This document shows, piece by piece, positions 12,701 through 22,371 of a stretch of DNA of 64,000 bases (positions are counted from its first letter, which is position 1; every line of letters starts with the position of its first letter). The notes under the pieces were generated by a model. It was not told where the DNA came from. It was given only the letters and a program-made list of their open reading frames with translations, and ran no database searches. The position numbers and the translations under genes are program-made. Source of the DNA: Branchiostoma floridae (lineage: Eukaryota; Chordata; Leptocardii; Amphioxiformes; Branchiostomatidae); NCBI RefSeq assembly GCF_000003815.2, contig NC_049979.1:26331213-26395212 (forward strand), read 5' to 3'.

Positions 12701-13492
12701 GAAGCGAAGAGAACTAGAACGCAGACTACCTGTTAGGAACTAAAACCTCTTACACTATGTTAGAACTCACCTACGAATACTGCAAACACTACGATAGGAA
12801 AGTTGTTGAGTACAAATTGGACGAAAACACCAGCGGAAGCATTGTCAGACGCCATCTTTGTGTGCGTCATTTACATGCATTCTTTTGTAAGTGGTATGCA
12901 CGGTCGACCTCTAGCGATCTGAATAATCATGACTCAGGCGGCTCGACACACCCCCTTTCCTGTTTCGTGTGGTCTCAGTTTGAGCCGATTAAGTTTAACC
13001 GGCTCTGTGTTGTGAATTGAAAATTTCGGTGTATGTTGTGGAAAGTCGAGTGAGTCAGGTTTTAAAAATCAACAAAGACACCGATCCGAATATTGTCTAT
13101 CGTTTCTATCTGGGTCTATACAAAACTTGGTCTAAACAAGGAGCTTTTCTCCTCGGTCTAAATCAGGGGGCCTGTTGTTGAATTTCTTCGGGGGCATGTT
13201 GGCCCTTCAGCCGAAGAGTTGGCCTGTATTGGCCCTTGAAACAGTCTACGTTAACGTTATCCTATCCAGGTCACCCGGTTACGAAATAGTCGTTTGATAA
13301 AACTGTTGTATTTCAAATGCATATAATTCATCACCCTAGAATCCCACTTTAATTCAAATTAGTAACTTGGCAGTAACACATATAAATGTTATAACTGGTA
13401 GGTGATAGGGTTATAAACATACCGGCTACCATGCCCGCCCATAGAGTTAGAACACGGTATTGAGTCTTTTCCGCCAGGTCAGCTATCGCCAT
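6731..13492 (-). CDS. retinol dehydrogenase-like SDR with degenerate catalytic site
   Basis: Six exons on the minus strand: 13423-13492 (start ATG at 13490-13492), 11875-12021, 9246-9437, 8325-8603, 7434-7650 and 6731-6830 (stop TAA). All junctions are GT..AG with matching phases, and the exons sum to 1005 nt, 334 aa. An N-terminal hydrophobic stretch ([16 protein letters not shown]) suggests an ER or mitochondrial membrane anchor as in RDH11-14. The NADP(H) glycine motif is TGANKGTG, followed by ARVILACRD, which is typical of NADP-preferring members. [20 protein letters not shown] and [11 protein letters not shown] are conserved, and the C-terminal SDCK block is present. However, the catalytic Ser position reads VSA instead of VSS, YxxxK reads YCQSM instead of YCHSK, and NNAG reads NNAA across the exon 3/4 junction. 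The family reduces retinal or lipid aldehydes; this protein may not. The intact frame argues against a plain pseudogene. Several MITEs sit in its introns. Confidence 0.88.
7147..7316. mobile_element. inverted-repeat element in SDR terminal intron
   Basis: GCGACAGGAATTGTGGGGAA followed by CATGTCAAAGGT.. (7150-7195) is mirrored by reverse-complementary sequence at about 7262-7316 (..GACCTTTGACACATGACCCA and CAATTCCTGTCG). The arms are about 45 bp and imperfect. A related element is at 23545-23700. It lies in the intron between SDR exons 5 and 6. No coding capacity. Confidence 0.6.
8150..8290 (-). repeat. dispersed repeat tail with CTGAAACGTCTG motif
   Basis: On the minus strand the segment contains GTCAGTGATACTGACG, a partly palindromic stretch, then CTATCTGAAACGTCTG and an AT-rich trailer. 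It lies in the SDR intron between exons 4 and 5, next to the exon 4 donor. The small hairpin plus GAAACGTC arrangement also appears near 62040 and 63350 and is typical of dispersed retroelement 3' regions. Family assignment is inference. An overlapping plus-strand open frame (8125-8331) is antisense to exon 4 and not supported as a gene. Confidence 0.4.
10463..10683. mobile_element. MITE, TAACGCTAGTTCACC family, copy 1
   Basis: About 220 bp, nearly palindromic. Ends read (C)TAACTCTAGGTCAC.. and ..GGTGAACTAACGTTA. Inside are mirrored blocks TAGGGATGTCAAGTCGACGG and CCGTCCGTCGACCTGATATC. No coding capacity. It lies in the SDR intron between exons 2 and 3. Other copies: 10959-11251, 24586-25112 (interrupted), 26778-26985, 27518-27612 (half), 34462-34682, 56711-56933 and 61153-61270 (half). 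Confidence 0.8.
10959..11251. mobile_element. MITE, TAACGCTAGTTCACC family, copy 2 (expanded)
   Basis: Starts TAAACGCTAGTTCAC and ends ..GGATAAAGGTGACTAGC. It has the family blocks TATATCCGCTGTTTTTAAAA, GTCGACGGACGG and CTCCGTCCGTCGAATTGATA. About 70 bp longer than other copies because of extra sequence near 11045-11095 (GTATCTATATAGCCGGTAT..). It sits 275 bp from copy 1 in the same SDR intron. Confidence 0.75.
11444..11853. mobile_element. ~400 bp inverted-repeat element, ATGTTGATTTGATTATATGG family
   Basis: The left end TTGGCCATGTTGATTTGATT.. and the right end ..TTATCCATATAATTAAATGA plus ACATGGCC are reverse complements (about 30 bp). The interior is AT-rich and noncoding (GATTCTTCATTTTCGTTCTT, AAGCTGCTTTGCACGA). 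Related full or partial copies: 13645-14255, 25228-25612, 27055-27345, 32755-33060, 41973-42315 and 44133-44540. The right end lies 22 bp from the SDR exon 2 donor. Confidence 0.7.
12022..13422. other. SDR intron 1, nothing further recognised
   Basis: Intron between SDR exons 1 and 2. The plus-strand open frame at 12757-13020 (87 codons) has no splice, promoter or domain support, and its product resembles nothing I know. No transposon structure was recognised. Confidence 0.45.
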
Positions 13493-13644
13493 GTCGTCCA
13501 AAAGATTAGAAGGGGACGATTTTGCCCCAGGCGCCCTCTGTGACCAACCATTGCCCTCGGCGTTAACTCAAGCATGAGTAAATGATCAGAAAGGTCGGCG
13601 AATCTGTGGAGTATCAATTGTTTTTATCTAGCCTGCTGATAAGG

Positions 13645-14255
13645 TAATGTTAATTCGATTATTTTGATGACATCAGTGCACGCATCAATTTTCGACCGTT
13701 TCCCAAAAAGGTTTTCAATTATGATACATCGTAAAATTCAGCTGCAAAATGAGCAAATATAAACTGTAGATTCCAAAAAAGAATATGGAACGACCGATAC
13801 TAAATGTCGTAGAATGACACAGTGAATTCCACGGTTAAAGAGGAATATATGAAAGAACACAACAATTGAGAATTTATTGTTCAGTATACTATACTGTGTG
13901 TGCGTGTTTAGAAGTTTATACCACCGTACCATACTATATGTTAAACCTCAAAGATTTTATACTGAAGGCAACTTTAGACAGACTATTTTTATTCGCGGGG
14001 TCGCATCATTTTCGGTCTCCATAGCAGGCTGTCTTTTTTCGTCGTTTTCAGGACTCAAAATACACGTTTGCTGGCCATTTCTTTTTGGCAGTTCAAGTAA
14101 CCCAGTACAGAATGAAATTCAAATGGCCACCAGACGTGTATTATGAGCAAAAAAAAGACGGAAAAGGCCCAGAGATTCTGCTAAGGAGGCTAGTCATTTT
14201 GGGGTTTCCAGCGCATAGTCGAAGATGTCCATGCAATCAAATCAACATGGATTAA
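13645..14255. mobile_element. ~400 bp inverted-repeat family copy, enlarged by about 200 bp
   Basis: Begins TTAATTCGATTATTTTGATG then ACATCAG and ends GATGTCCATGCAATCAAATC followed by AACATGG, the two ends of the family also seen at 11444-11853 and 25228-25612. Compared with the latter it carries additional sequence around 13970-14200. It lies 150 bp upstream of the SDR start codon and so may overlap that gene's promoter region. Confidence 0.6.
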
Positions 14256-14452
14256 TTTGTGCGTGGGCTACGGTCTTATCTATGCCGCAATAGATTAAGG
14301 TTAAAACGACGAGAAATTTTGCAGCAAGGGAGGCTGACGTCTCTCAGTCCATGAATTTCATATGTCTTGAGATACCACCGAGAGACTGAACTTTTACACC
14401 CTCTGGCGGTGTTCATTGGAACTTCAGCTTCATGTATCACACGACGCTATAA

Positions 14453-16016
14453 GGGACTGTACGATATTTATCAGGGGGGGAGGGCTGGTGCGTTAGGGGG
14501 GGAGGGCCATGTTAATTTTTTTTGAGGTGGGGGGAGGGCCATGTTAATTTTTTTTTAGATAGGGGGGAGGGCCATGTAATTTTTTTTTAAAGAATTGTTT
14601 ATACTCTTTTTGTTTTGATATCTTCACATGGCCCTAAAACTGATAAAATAAGCCTTCTGAATGCAAGAGCTTCCGGAGGGCTTTGCCCCCCTAGGCCCCC
14701 CAAAGTGGCGCTGCCCTGGACCAGTGTTCCCGCCAGGCATACGTCATTCCGTCTACGGACTTATTTTTTTCTGGAAAGACGCACTCGGCTCGGCTGAGTT
14801 TCCCAAAATATTTAAGTTAAAAAAAGCGGTGCACGGTAAATATGTGAAGAATCCAAAACTATACACTTTATTTTTTATTTAAAACATTTCTTTTTTTTTC
14901 AAAAAGACAAAATTTGCGGCAGAAAAAGGGGCCGCAATATTGTTGTCAAGTGTCGATCGAGTCGGCTGTGCACTGGCATTGGCGTCCGTAGCACATGGTG
15001 CGGCACGCCCCCCTCCCCAGACGGACTGTCGATCGCAGCGCCCAGCACGTCTTTTCTGGCTACTCCTTCAAGACTACGCCGGCACTGATCACTGCCAAAG
15101 ATGCGGCAGATCGCCCTCCTTCGTATAATGTATAACGTTCTTGGTCTACTCTACTCTATGTAAAAAGAAATCCAGCGGTGAGCCAAAGATTTCACGCCGA
15201 AAACGGGGTTACCTGAGGTCGCACGAAACAAACGCACGCTCGTGGAAAATGACGGCGCGGCCTTGTAAAGCCCGACCGATTCGATAATTGATAAATTTGA
15301 GTAAAATCCTCAGGCAAAATAAAAAAAAAAACACAAGGTGTGATGGCGCCGTTTATTCTATCCTCTGGAAAAACTACTAGCATTTGATGCGGGAGGGCGC
15401 AACATCGATCGCACGAGGTAGGCATTCAATGCCGGAAAAAATTGGCAGGATTTTTCCATGGGCTGACGAACTTACTGGCTAGAGCCCTGTTTGGAAGCAT
15501 CAAAACCCCAAAATTTTCATATAGAAATGACTGGACAAATAATACCCGGGCCAGATCACGGACTGCTGATTCCCCGAGCTTATAGTTATAACGTATTTTT
15601 GGGGAGAGGGCGGACGTCGATTACTGAAAAACGGGAGTAAAAAAGGCAACCGGCATCCAATCTTAAGGGCATAATTTTCCGCTCAAATTGCAGGAAATTC
15701 TGTTTTAGAGGGTTTGAAAATCCAAATTTTCCCAGGGGAGCATGCCCCCAGACCCCTGCCCGACGCTGTGAAAAGATCCTGGCGAGAACACTGGGCCCTT
15801 GTGTCCTGACGTCTATATTAAGATCATTTTATCGGTTGTTTTTCTACCTGTTTAATTATGCCTGTCGGGGGGGAGGGTCATGTTGATTTTTTTTAGGTGG
15901 AGGGGGAGGGTCACGTTAAATTTTTTTGAGATGGGGGGAGGGCCATCAAAATTTTTTTTGATCCGACTTCCAATGCACCAGCCCTCCCCCCCCCCCGATA
16001 AATATCGTACGGTCCC
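14453..16016. mobile_element. 1.56 kb non-autonomous DNA transposon with TAA target duplication
   Basis: The left end GGGACTGTACGATATTTATC is mirrored by GATAAATATCGTACGGTCCC at the right end, and both ends are flanked by TAA (14450-14452 and 16017-16019). A 3 bp TAA/TTA duplication with GG-starting ends is the hallmark of PIF/Harbinger-type elements. Inside each end, G-rich boxes (GGGGGGAGGGCCATGTTAAT) recur three to four times in mirrored orientation, spaced by T8-T9 runs. No transposase frame was found; the open frames inside are short. A close structural relative is at 57264-58785. Confidence 0.75.
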
Positions 16017-16586
16017 TAAGAGAGTCTGCATCCTCTTTTCCGTAAGGCGTAGGCAGCCAATTTTTATTTCCCGTAACTCTTAGAAAAAAAACATCCACGT
16101 AATTTGTAGCGAGGCGACCACATTTAGCGTAATCGCCTTCCTTGATTTAGCGTAATACTTCTGAATTCAGATCGTTGTCGGGACCCTCCATGCAGACCCT
16201 CTTATAAGAATACAAGATATATAGATTTTCAAGATGGACACCATAAAAGTTGTAACAAGAATTGATGCGACAAAAATGACATCACAGCCAAAAAGTCATT
16301 CATTTCTCTATTCAAGAGGTGCACAAAGTGACACTAGTGTGGTAGGCTGGTAGAGTTAGCCAGAATTTAGTCATACAATAAATTTCTATATTTCTAATCA
16401 TCACATTAAACCTTCGTAACATTGACTACGCCCTAAAGTACACTCACATTTGGACTTACACAAAAATAGAAACCAAATCAGTAATCAGTATCAGTATATC
16501 AGTAATAAAAGCTAATCATAAGCCTCAAACATTGGGGGTATCTGTATACATGACTGTAAGATATTACAGGTAGTGGAAGATGATAT

Positions 16587-17366
16587 TCAAAGGTTCATCA
16601 TCTAGCTATCTGGATTTGTTAGTTTAGAAACATCAAATCATTTTTAGGTTGTAACTGATCACTGAATACAAAGTTTACAGAATACGCAGACTGCCCGTTG
16701 AAAAATTTCCTTGAAATGCATTTGTTGGTAGTTGACAAAACAGAATAGTATTTGAGGCTTTTTATTCTTTTCGGTTTTTCATCTTGAGATAATAGCACCT
16801 ATTTTCCTACACCTTCCTATAGGATTATATGCATTACTGGTTAAAAAACTAGAACAATGCAGTCCCACCCGCGAAATAAACAATATCCTTGGGGAGTCAA
16901 CTAAATCTAGTATATGCTAAAACCTGGCTGACGCGTCCACTTTGGTGGGCGTGGCCTTTAACCAACTGTAAGCCAATCAAAGGTTCATCATCTAGCTATC
17001 TGGATTTGTTAGTTTAGAAACATCAAATCATTTTTAGGTTGTAACTGATCACTGAATACAAAGTTTACAGAATACGCAGACTGCCCGTTGAAAAATTTCC
17101 TTGAAATGCATTTGTTGGTAGTTGACAAAACAGAATAGTATTTGAGGCTTTTTATTCTTTTCGGTTTTTCATCTTGAGATAATAGCACCTATTTTCCTAC
17201 ACCTTCCTATAGGATTATATGCATTACTGGTTAAAAAACTAGAACAATGCAGTCCCACCCGCGAAATAAACAATATCCTTGGGGAGTCAACTAAATCTAG
17301 TATATGCTAAAACCTGGCTGACGCGTCCACTTTGGTGTGCGTCGCCTTTAACCAACTGTAAGCCAA
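16587..17366. repeat. 390 bp tandem duplication, two near-identical copies
   Basis: 16587-16976 is repeated directly at 16977-17366. I found two base differences near the distal end (GGTGGGCGTGG versus GGTGTGCGTCG). Each copy contains a TTTATTC box, AATAAA on the minus strand, about 260 and 650 bases past the thioesterase stop, so the gene may have two equivalent polyadenylation regions. Either a very young duplication or an assembly artefact. Confidence 0.9.
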
Positions 17367-17414
17367 CATTTAGGCGATTCTCTGATTGGATGTTACAAGA
17401 GTGTGCCAATCTCT

Positions 17415-19214
17415 TTACATCTTGCTAGTTGCATTAAAAAACTGCAGCAAACACTGCGTTATGTTGTCTACTCCTCTTTTTATTTGGAATCTGATGACCT
17501 CAGGGTGTTCTGGGTCTTCCCAAGACTGCACAGTCAGCACATCTCCTGCTTTAGCCTGTCCTTGGTGGAGTGTCTCCACACGTTTGACCCGGTAGCGAGC
17601 GGCGTCTCCTGTGATGATCGAATACGCACCCTGCTCCGCTCCATGGAAGGCACAATCGCAGCAGTAGCGCACGTACTGATAGAAAGGGGCGTGTCGGTAC
17701 AAATCCATGTCGCTCGGAGCGACTTTCACGCTGTACGTAAACGTTGGCTCTGCCGTGATGTGTCCGTACGGTTCCACAATGGGTACCGGAGGAGCTGCAC
17801 ACAAGTCGGGATATCGCTGAGACACCCAAGCTGCCCATGGCTGGGAGCGGTGCGTCTTGGACGATACACTTTGACAGTGCCTATAATCTTCCGCTATGAC
17901 GTCTTTACCGTTGGCGTCAAGAATCTTCAGCTTGAAGACCATGGACGTCTTCCCTATCTTACTGATACTCAAGGTGTAAGGTATGGAACAACCGGGGACA
18001 ATTTCGTTGTGGAATGAGGGAGTAAACTCAATAGAGAGGCTTCGTCCAAAGAACAGGTCTACAAACGGCGGTTCGTCTTGTGGAGGCGTAAACCAGTGAC
18101 GATGCATATCCGCCCATTGCATATTGGTGTAGCACACAACTCTCCAGATTGGGACGGCACCTGCGATGTATGATGAACAGGAAATACTTTAAAGACATAT
18201 ATAAACATTTCAGTAACTACGAAGTTCATCTGTGTTGGTAGATAGCCGTTCTGAATCGAACCTGTTCTGTAATTTGCAATAATAAAACTAGACTTGCCCA
18301 AATTTTCCACCGTCCAACTCCAATATCTGTGAAGGAATGTTTGCCTAAAATTCGTCTTTTATTCCTTGGGTAGGGGGTAGAAGTTCCTCCACTGAATGAC
18401 TTTTTGTCACGTATTGCCTTATCTATGCGCATCATTTCATTTCATTCTGTTACATGTAGAGTCTATATTCCGTTACAATATTGCATTTTACCTATGTTAC
18501 GTTATGTCTTTTGTACGTATAGTGGTGGAGATGATATAACTTTGCACACTTGAGGGCGCCATCACTAAGTCACGCCTTTCAACTTGAAGAAAAGAAGGGA
18601 ATGCGCAATCGACTGCTTCTGTGACGCCATGTCGTACAAGACTTTACAACCATCCCTCGACAGAGACGGAGGGCGACATAGGCTTTCTGCAACTGATGAT
18701 CCACTGCTGACCGAGTCACATATACTATCTGCATAACGTGACGTCACAGAAGCAGTGGGTTGCTCGATTATTGGACAAAGACTGGATTTGGACATTCATA
18801 ACTTTGGGGTAGCCTAATATTCATTTTTTAGATTACAGATCAACTTTGATCTAGATTGTGTAAGCATTCAGAATGTATAAAACATTTGTTTTCTATATGT
18901 ATACATACATACAAACCCCATATGAACATCGAATGCTTAAACTAATGAAGCTACATGCAGCTAAATAAGCTACAATCAAAATCTAACCAATCAACCAAAC
19001 AATATTTTAGACAAGAAGAAAATATATTTGTGCTTTTATATATTTGATGTCCGTCACTCGCAAGGTATTACATCAAAGGTATTTTGTTACCTGTGTGGTC
19101 GAAGTCCCATGGTTGTGGACTGAACGTTGCGGAGATGGTTCGGTATTTCTCATCGAAAGATGTCTTCACTGATGGTTGGGGCGGAAATGACGTTGTTTGA
19201 ACCGGAAATGACAT
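17415..19214 (-). CDS. double-hotdog acyl-thioesterase-like protein
   Basis: Two exons on minus: 19091-19214 (ATG at 19212-19214, donor GTAACA) and 17415-18160 (acceptor CATCGCAG, stop TAA). 870 nt, 289 aa. The upstream ATG at 19220 opens a frame that stops after 16 codons; the chosen ATG joins in frame. First hotdog half, about residues 45-140: PIWRVVCYTNMQWAD, LSIEFTPSFHN, SKIGKTSMVFKLKILDANGK. Second half, about 175-285: YSVKVAPSDMDLYRHAPFYQ with YVRYCCDCAF, then VKRVETLHQG and AGDVLTVQSW. That is the 4HBT pattern DxDxxxH..Y...Y. The family hydrolyses acyl-ACP or acyl-CoA thioesters. In plant acyl-ACP thioesterases the motif is DxNxH; here it is DLYRH, with Tyr at the Asn position, so activity is uncertain. 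No signal peptide or membrane segment. Neighbours suggest no pathway. Confidence 0.82.
18606..18765. mobile_element. short inverted-repeat element in thioesterase intron
   Basis: GCAATCGACTGCTTCTGTGA and its reverse complement (TCACAGAAGCAGTGGGTTGC) bracket about 110 bp whose core (CGACAGAGACGGAGGGCGAC) resembles that of the MITE at 4731-4965. It lies in the single intron of the thioesterase-like gene. No coding capacity. Confidence 0.55.
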
Positions 19215-19493
19215 GTTGACATCCCTTGATTCTGAAGAACGACCTAAGTAGTATCAGCGGAGAAAAGAGTCTAGATAAGCGATCTTAGGTACTTGCCGTC
19301 TTGGCCTTTTCAGGGGAAAAAATTGATAATTTTTTTGGATTGTCTAGTCAAAGTGGCGGATGGGAGAAATTCATTTAGGCTCATTATGATACGTTTTATT
19401 TGCATTTTCTCAATTGCTAAATCAGTGTCTTTGCCGCCTTGTGAGCAGATATATATAGTCAGGAAAACAATGTCACTTTGCTACCAACTGAAA

Positions 19494-20841
19494 TAATGAC
19501 AATGACAATGAAGTTTATTGCATATTCATGCCCTCCTAGGGCTAAATGCAGTAAGTCGCATACAAAGAGTCTGATAAGTAAGCTATTCTATGTTCTACTT
19601 ACGACTATATTTCTACATGCTTCTTCCCTCAACATGTGAAGACGAACGACACAAAACATACATAATCTATCATTTGGAGGAGTTCGGGTGTATCTACCAG
19701 CTTCAATTTGTACAGGATGATCACTGATCCTTAGTTTAGTCATGGCTCGGCGATAGCTAAAATTTGTTATATCAAGGTATTTTTCTCTTTCATATGTATA
19801 CTTGAATTTTCTGTAGGTTCTTAATTTATTCCCTTGGTTTTCTTTAATACCAGGGGAGTTAATTTCTGAGTAAAAGTTTTGAAGACAGGTGTCTTCCAGT
19901 CTTTGTTTTATTTCAGCCTGAGCCAACGATGTGTTGTGATCACTGTTAATTAAGCAATAGGTACGCAAACCCTGACTCCTCCAGGATTTTACTAACATTG
20001 GATAGCCAGCATGGTAGCTTACGTCTGTGCAAGTCCTGTTGTACAAGGAAGGCTTCAAATTGTAGGCTATTTGTTGGAACTTCTTTAACTAATCTTTTGT
20101 AATATATGAATATAATCTAGTATATACTTCAATCCACAGGGGATACCTGCCCAATTCTGCTCTTGTTGCTAGATTACTCGAGTTTTTTCTTACACCTAAC
20201 ATCCATTTACAAAACTTAAGATGAAGTTGTTCAATTGGTGACTTGTCGTTCAATCCACTCTTGCCCCATACTTCTGCACCATAAGTCAATATTGGGACAA
20301 CGCAGGCATCAAATAGTTTACAATATACTGAAATGAGAGGGTTGGTATCTCCTAGGGTTGTTTTAATGCTGAACAGAGCTCTTAGAGCTTTCTTTTGTAA
20401 AGTTTTTTTAATCGCTGTTGTGAAATTGCACCCGGCTGTAAACACCACTCCTAAATAGCAGTGTGAGGAAACTATCTCTATGCTTTTGTTTAGTAAATGG
20501 AATTTGAAATTTGAGAACATATGACCCTTTTTGTTAAATACAATTACTTTTGTCTTATTTAGGTTCACTGATAGTTTCCATTTGTTGCAGTAACGACCTA
20601 GTGCGTTAATTGCATTTTGGAGGCCATTTTGGCTCGTTGATAGTAGGACAAGGTCATCGGCATAAAATAGACTTGATACTTTTGATGTATTTAACAGGGG
20701 CGCATCAAAATAATAATGATTTCCCCACGTTTTCCCTTGTCTACATTCGATTTCTGCTGAACACTCTCTTGAAATATAAGTAGTTACTCCATTGGAATAT
20801 GCTAATACTGTAACTATACCAACATCATCATCATATATCAA
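19494..20841 (-). mobile_element. non-LTR retrotransposon, 3' half (RT C-terminal part and tail)
   Basis: On minus, 20089-20841 encodes the end of a reverse transcriptase: SLFYADDLVLLSTSQNGLQN with the YADD catalytic box, then WKLSVNLNKTKVIVF, LGVVFTAGCNF and PILTYGAEVWGKSGL, closing with LGRYPLWIEVYTRLYSY. A frameshift or stop separates it from 19588-20058 in another frame, which carries the C-terminal region with RLCMFC. The tail contains AATAAACTTCATTG then ATTGTC repeats at about 19494-19530, the usual end of CR1/L2-like elements. The 5' part with endonuclease is missing, so the copy is inactive. A more decayed relative lies on plus at 47205-48255. Confidence 0.85.
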
Positions 20842-22005
20842 CTATACATACAGTAAAGGGAATTAGGCTCCACGTTGTACTCGTGGGCCTTTGTACATAC
20901 TATGCCGTACCGGTCATACCGCCTAGCCGTAATTGACAGGTTACGACTTAGCCGCAGGCATAAATCATAAACGTTGGCATGTAGTTGACAGGGGAGGTCA
21001 GCTATTCACTGTCACAGAGCGCACATATAACTTCAAATATCTTGACAAATCTTACCAGGAATATTCAGCGGATCTCCAGAAAAACACCAACAAATACATG
21101 TTCGCTCAAAACAACCCCGATAGCCAGTGAATTGCTTGGAGATAATGCCCCCAACCCCCACCACACACACCGTGACACGCGTACAACAACTCTCCACCCT
21201 CACGTCAATCGACCTTGAAGCAGAACTTGGACCGTTCATACAAGAATTCGTAGAAATGAATCAATGCCGTGCCTGAGTGGCTCCAGGTTCACGAAACCTG
21301 ATACCAACGGGGTCTTTGTTTGGATCGAAAACTGAGGAAGGTAAGGTTTACCTCTAACAGCCCCATCGAAGTTCACGCAGGTGACCCAAAATGGCGGTCG
21401 TGATTGTTGTCGTCTGTCAGTGCTGTAAACATTAACGTTGAAAATCCGGGACGAAAACCAGGATCTAAGCCGAAACATAGTCAATTCCTGCGCTCAGCTT
21501 CCTAGGGTTTACAAACACCTTATCAGATGATAAAAAAATGGGGATATGCTCCAACCACATAAGCTTACAGTGTTTGCCTTTCGCCTAGCGCAGACGCCAT
21601 GTGTTCTGATATTGATCAAACATTTTGTAACTTGGTCAGTCGGCAGGCTAGTAAGAGGGTAGCCTGTGTTTACACAATCTCTCGCTGGCTGGGGTTAATG
21701 ACCCCATCATAGGGCTGCGGCATTTGGAGGACCGACCGCTAGGGGCGCAATTTTAGTTAGGCTGGGAAGAGGGCAATTCACGTATCACCGCAAGCTTCGG
21801 TGAAATAGAAAAAATATAAGAAAAGACAATAGAGCACCGATTTTTATAGGGCAATAACCCTAAAGCTATCATGGACAATCAGATTTGAAGACTCCTGTAC
21901 AACTGTTAGGAGTATATGTTAAATGTTGATCATGATAATCAATAAGTTTAACATTTATCTTGCATTTGAATGAATAAGGAATATTTTATATATTATGGTT
22001 CAGTT
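20842..22005. other. gene-free stretch
   Basis: No exon could be tied into a gene model. A minus-strand frame at 21236-21484 (with RPPFWVTCVNFDGAV) is followed by a donor-like G|GTAAAC, but no partner exon was found, so it is not called. Nothing else recognised. Confidence 0.4.
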
Positions 22006-22009
22006 CATT

Positions 22010-22190
22010 TCAGTTCATCCTCATATGAGGTGCCATTAACAATGTCTGCCCATGCGTTTCTATCAAGCATGGCGGCTAGCAAGTTGTAGTCCTTTAAACC
22101 AACCTCCTCCCCCAAAACTTTCTTAAGTGTTAGGTTCGGTCGTTCCCTTTTTCTCTTTCTCTTATGGTAACGGAGTGTTTTTAAGTGTCA
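22010..22190 (-). mobile_element. LINE C-terminal fragment
   Basis: Reading minus, the frame gives YHKRKRKRERPNLTLKKVLG, EEVGLKDYNLLAAMLDRNAW, then ADIVNGTSYEDELK and a stop. The K/R-rich GRP-x-LT-like box followed by a DRxAWxxIV block near the C terminus is the pattern at the end of many RTE/CR1-like polyproteins (..RDRxAWRxxI..). About 55 residues remain. A (CATT)n tract at 22270 belongs to a separate plus-oriented tail. Confidence 0.55.
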
Positions 22191-22269
22191 TGTGAAATTT
22201 GAATATGTTTATATATATAACCTTAAACGCATTTCAGTTGTTAGACTGCACGGTTTTACAGGAAATAAA

Positions 22270-22371
22270 CCATTCATTCATTCATTCATTCATTCATTCA
22301 TTCATTCATTCATTCATTCATTCATTCATTCATTCATTCATTCATTCATTCATTCATTCATTCATTCATTC
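22270..22371. repeat. (CATT)n microsatellite
   Basis: About 25 uninterrupted CATT units follow GGAAATAAACC. The preceding AATAAA-like sequence suggests that the tract grew from the simple-repeat tail of a plus-strand LINE. The Ser/Phe/Ile/His-repeat open frames through it are by-products. Confidence 0.95.

Noticed and set aside
12757-13020. 87-codon plus-strand frame in SDR intron 1
   Set aside because: No recognisable domain, promoter or splice sites; composition like the surrounding intron.
15192-15425. Open frame inside the 14453-16016 transposon as a possible transposase
   Set aside because: Only 77 codons, no DDE or DNA-binding motif, and no continuation in other frames.
17403-18017. 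204-codon plus-strand open frame
   Set aside because: Antisense to exon 2 of the thioesterase-like gene, whose own frame has clear hotdog motifs and splice sites.
21236-21484. Minus-strand frame ending at a GTAAAC donor as a first exon
   Set aside because: No acceptor exon with matching phase was found nearby and the peptide fits no known family.
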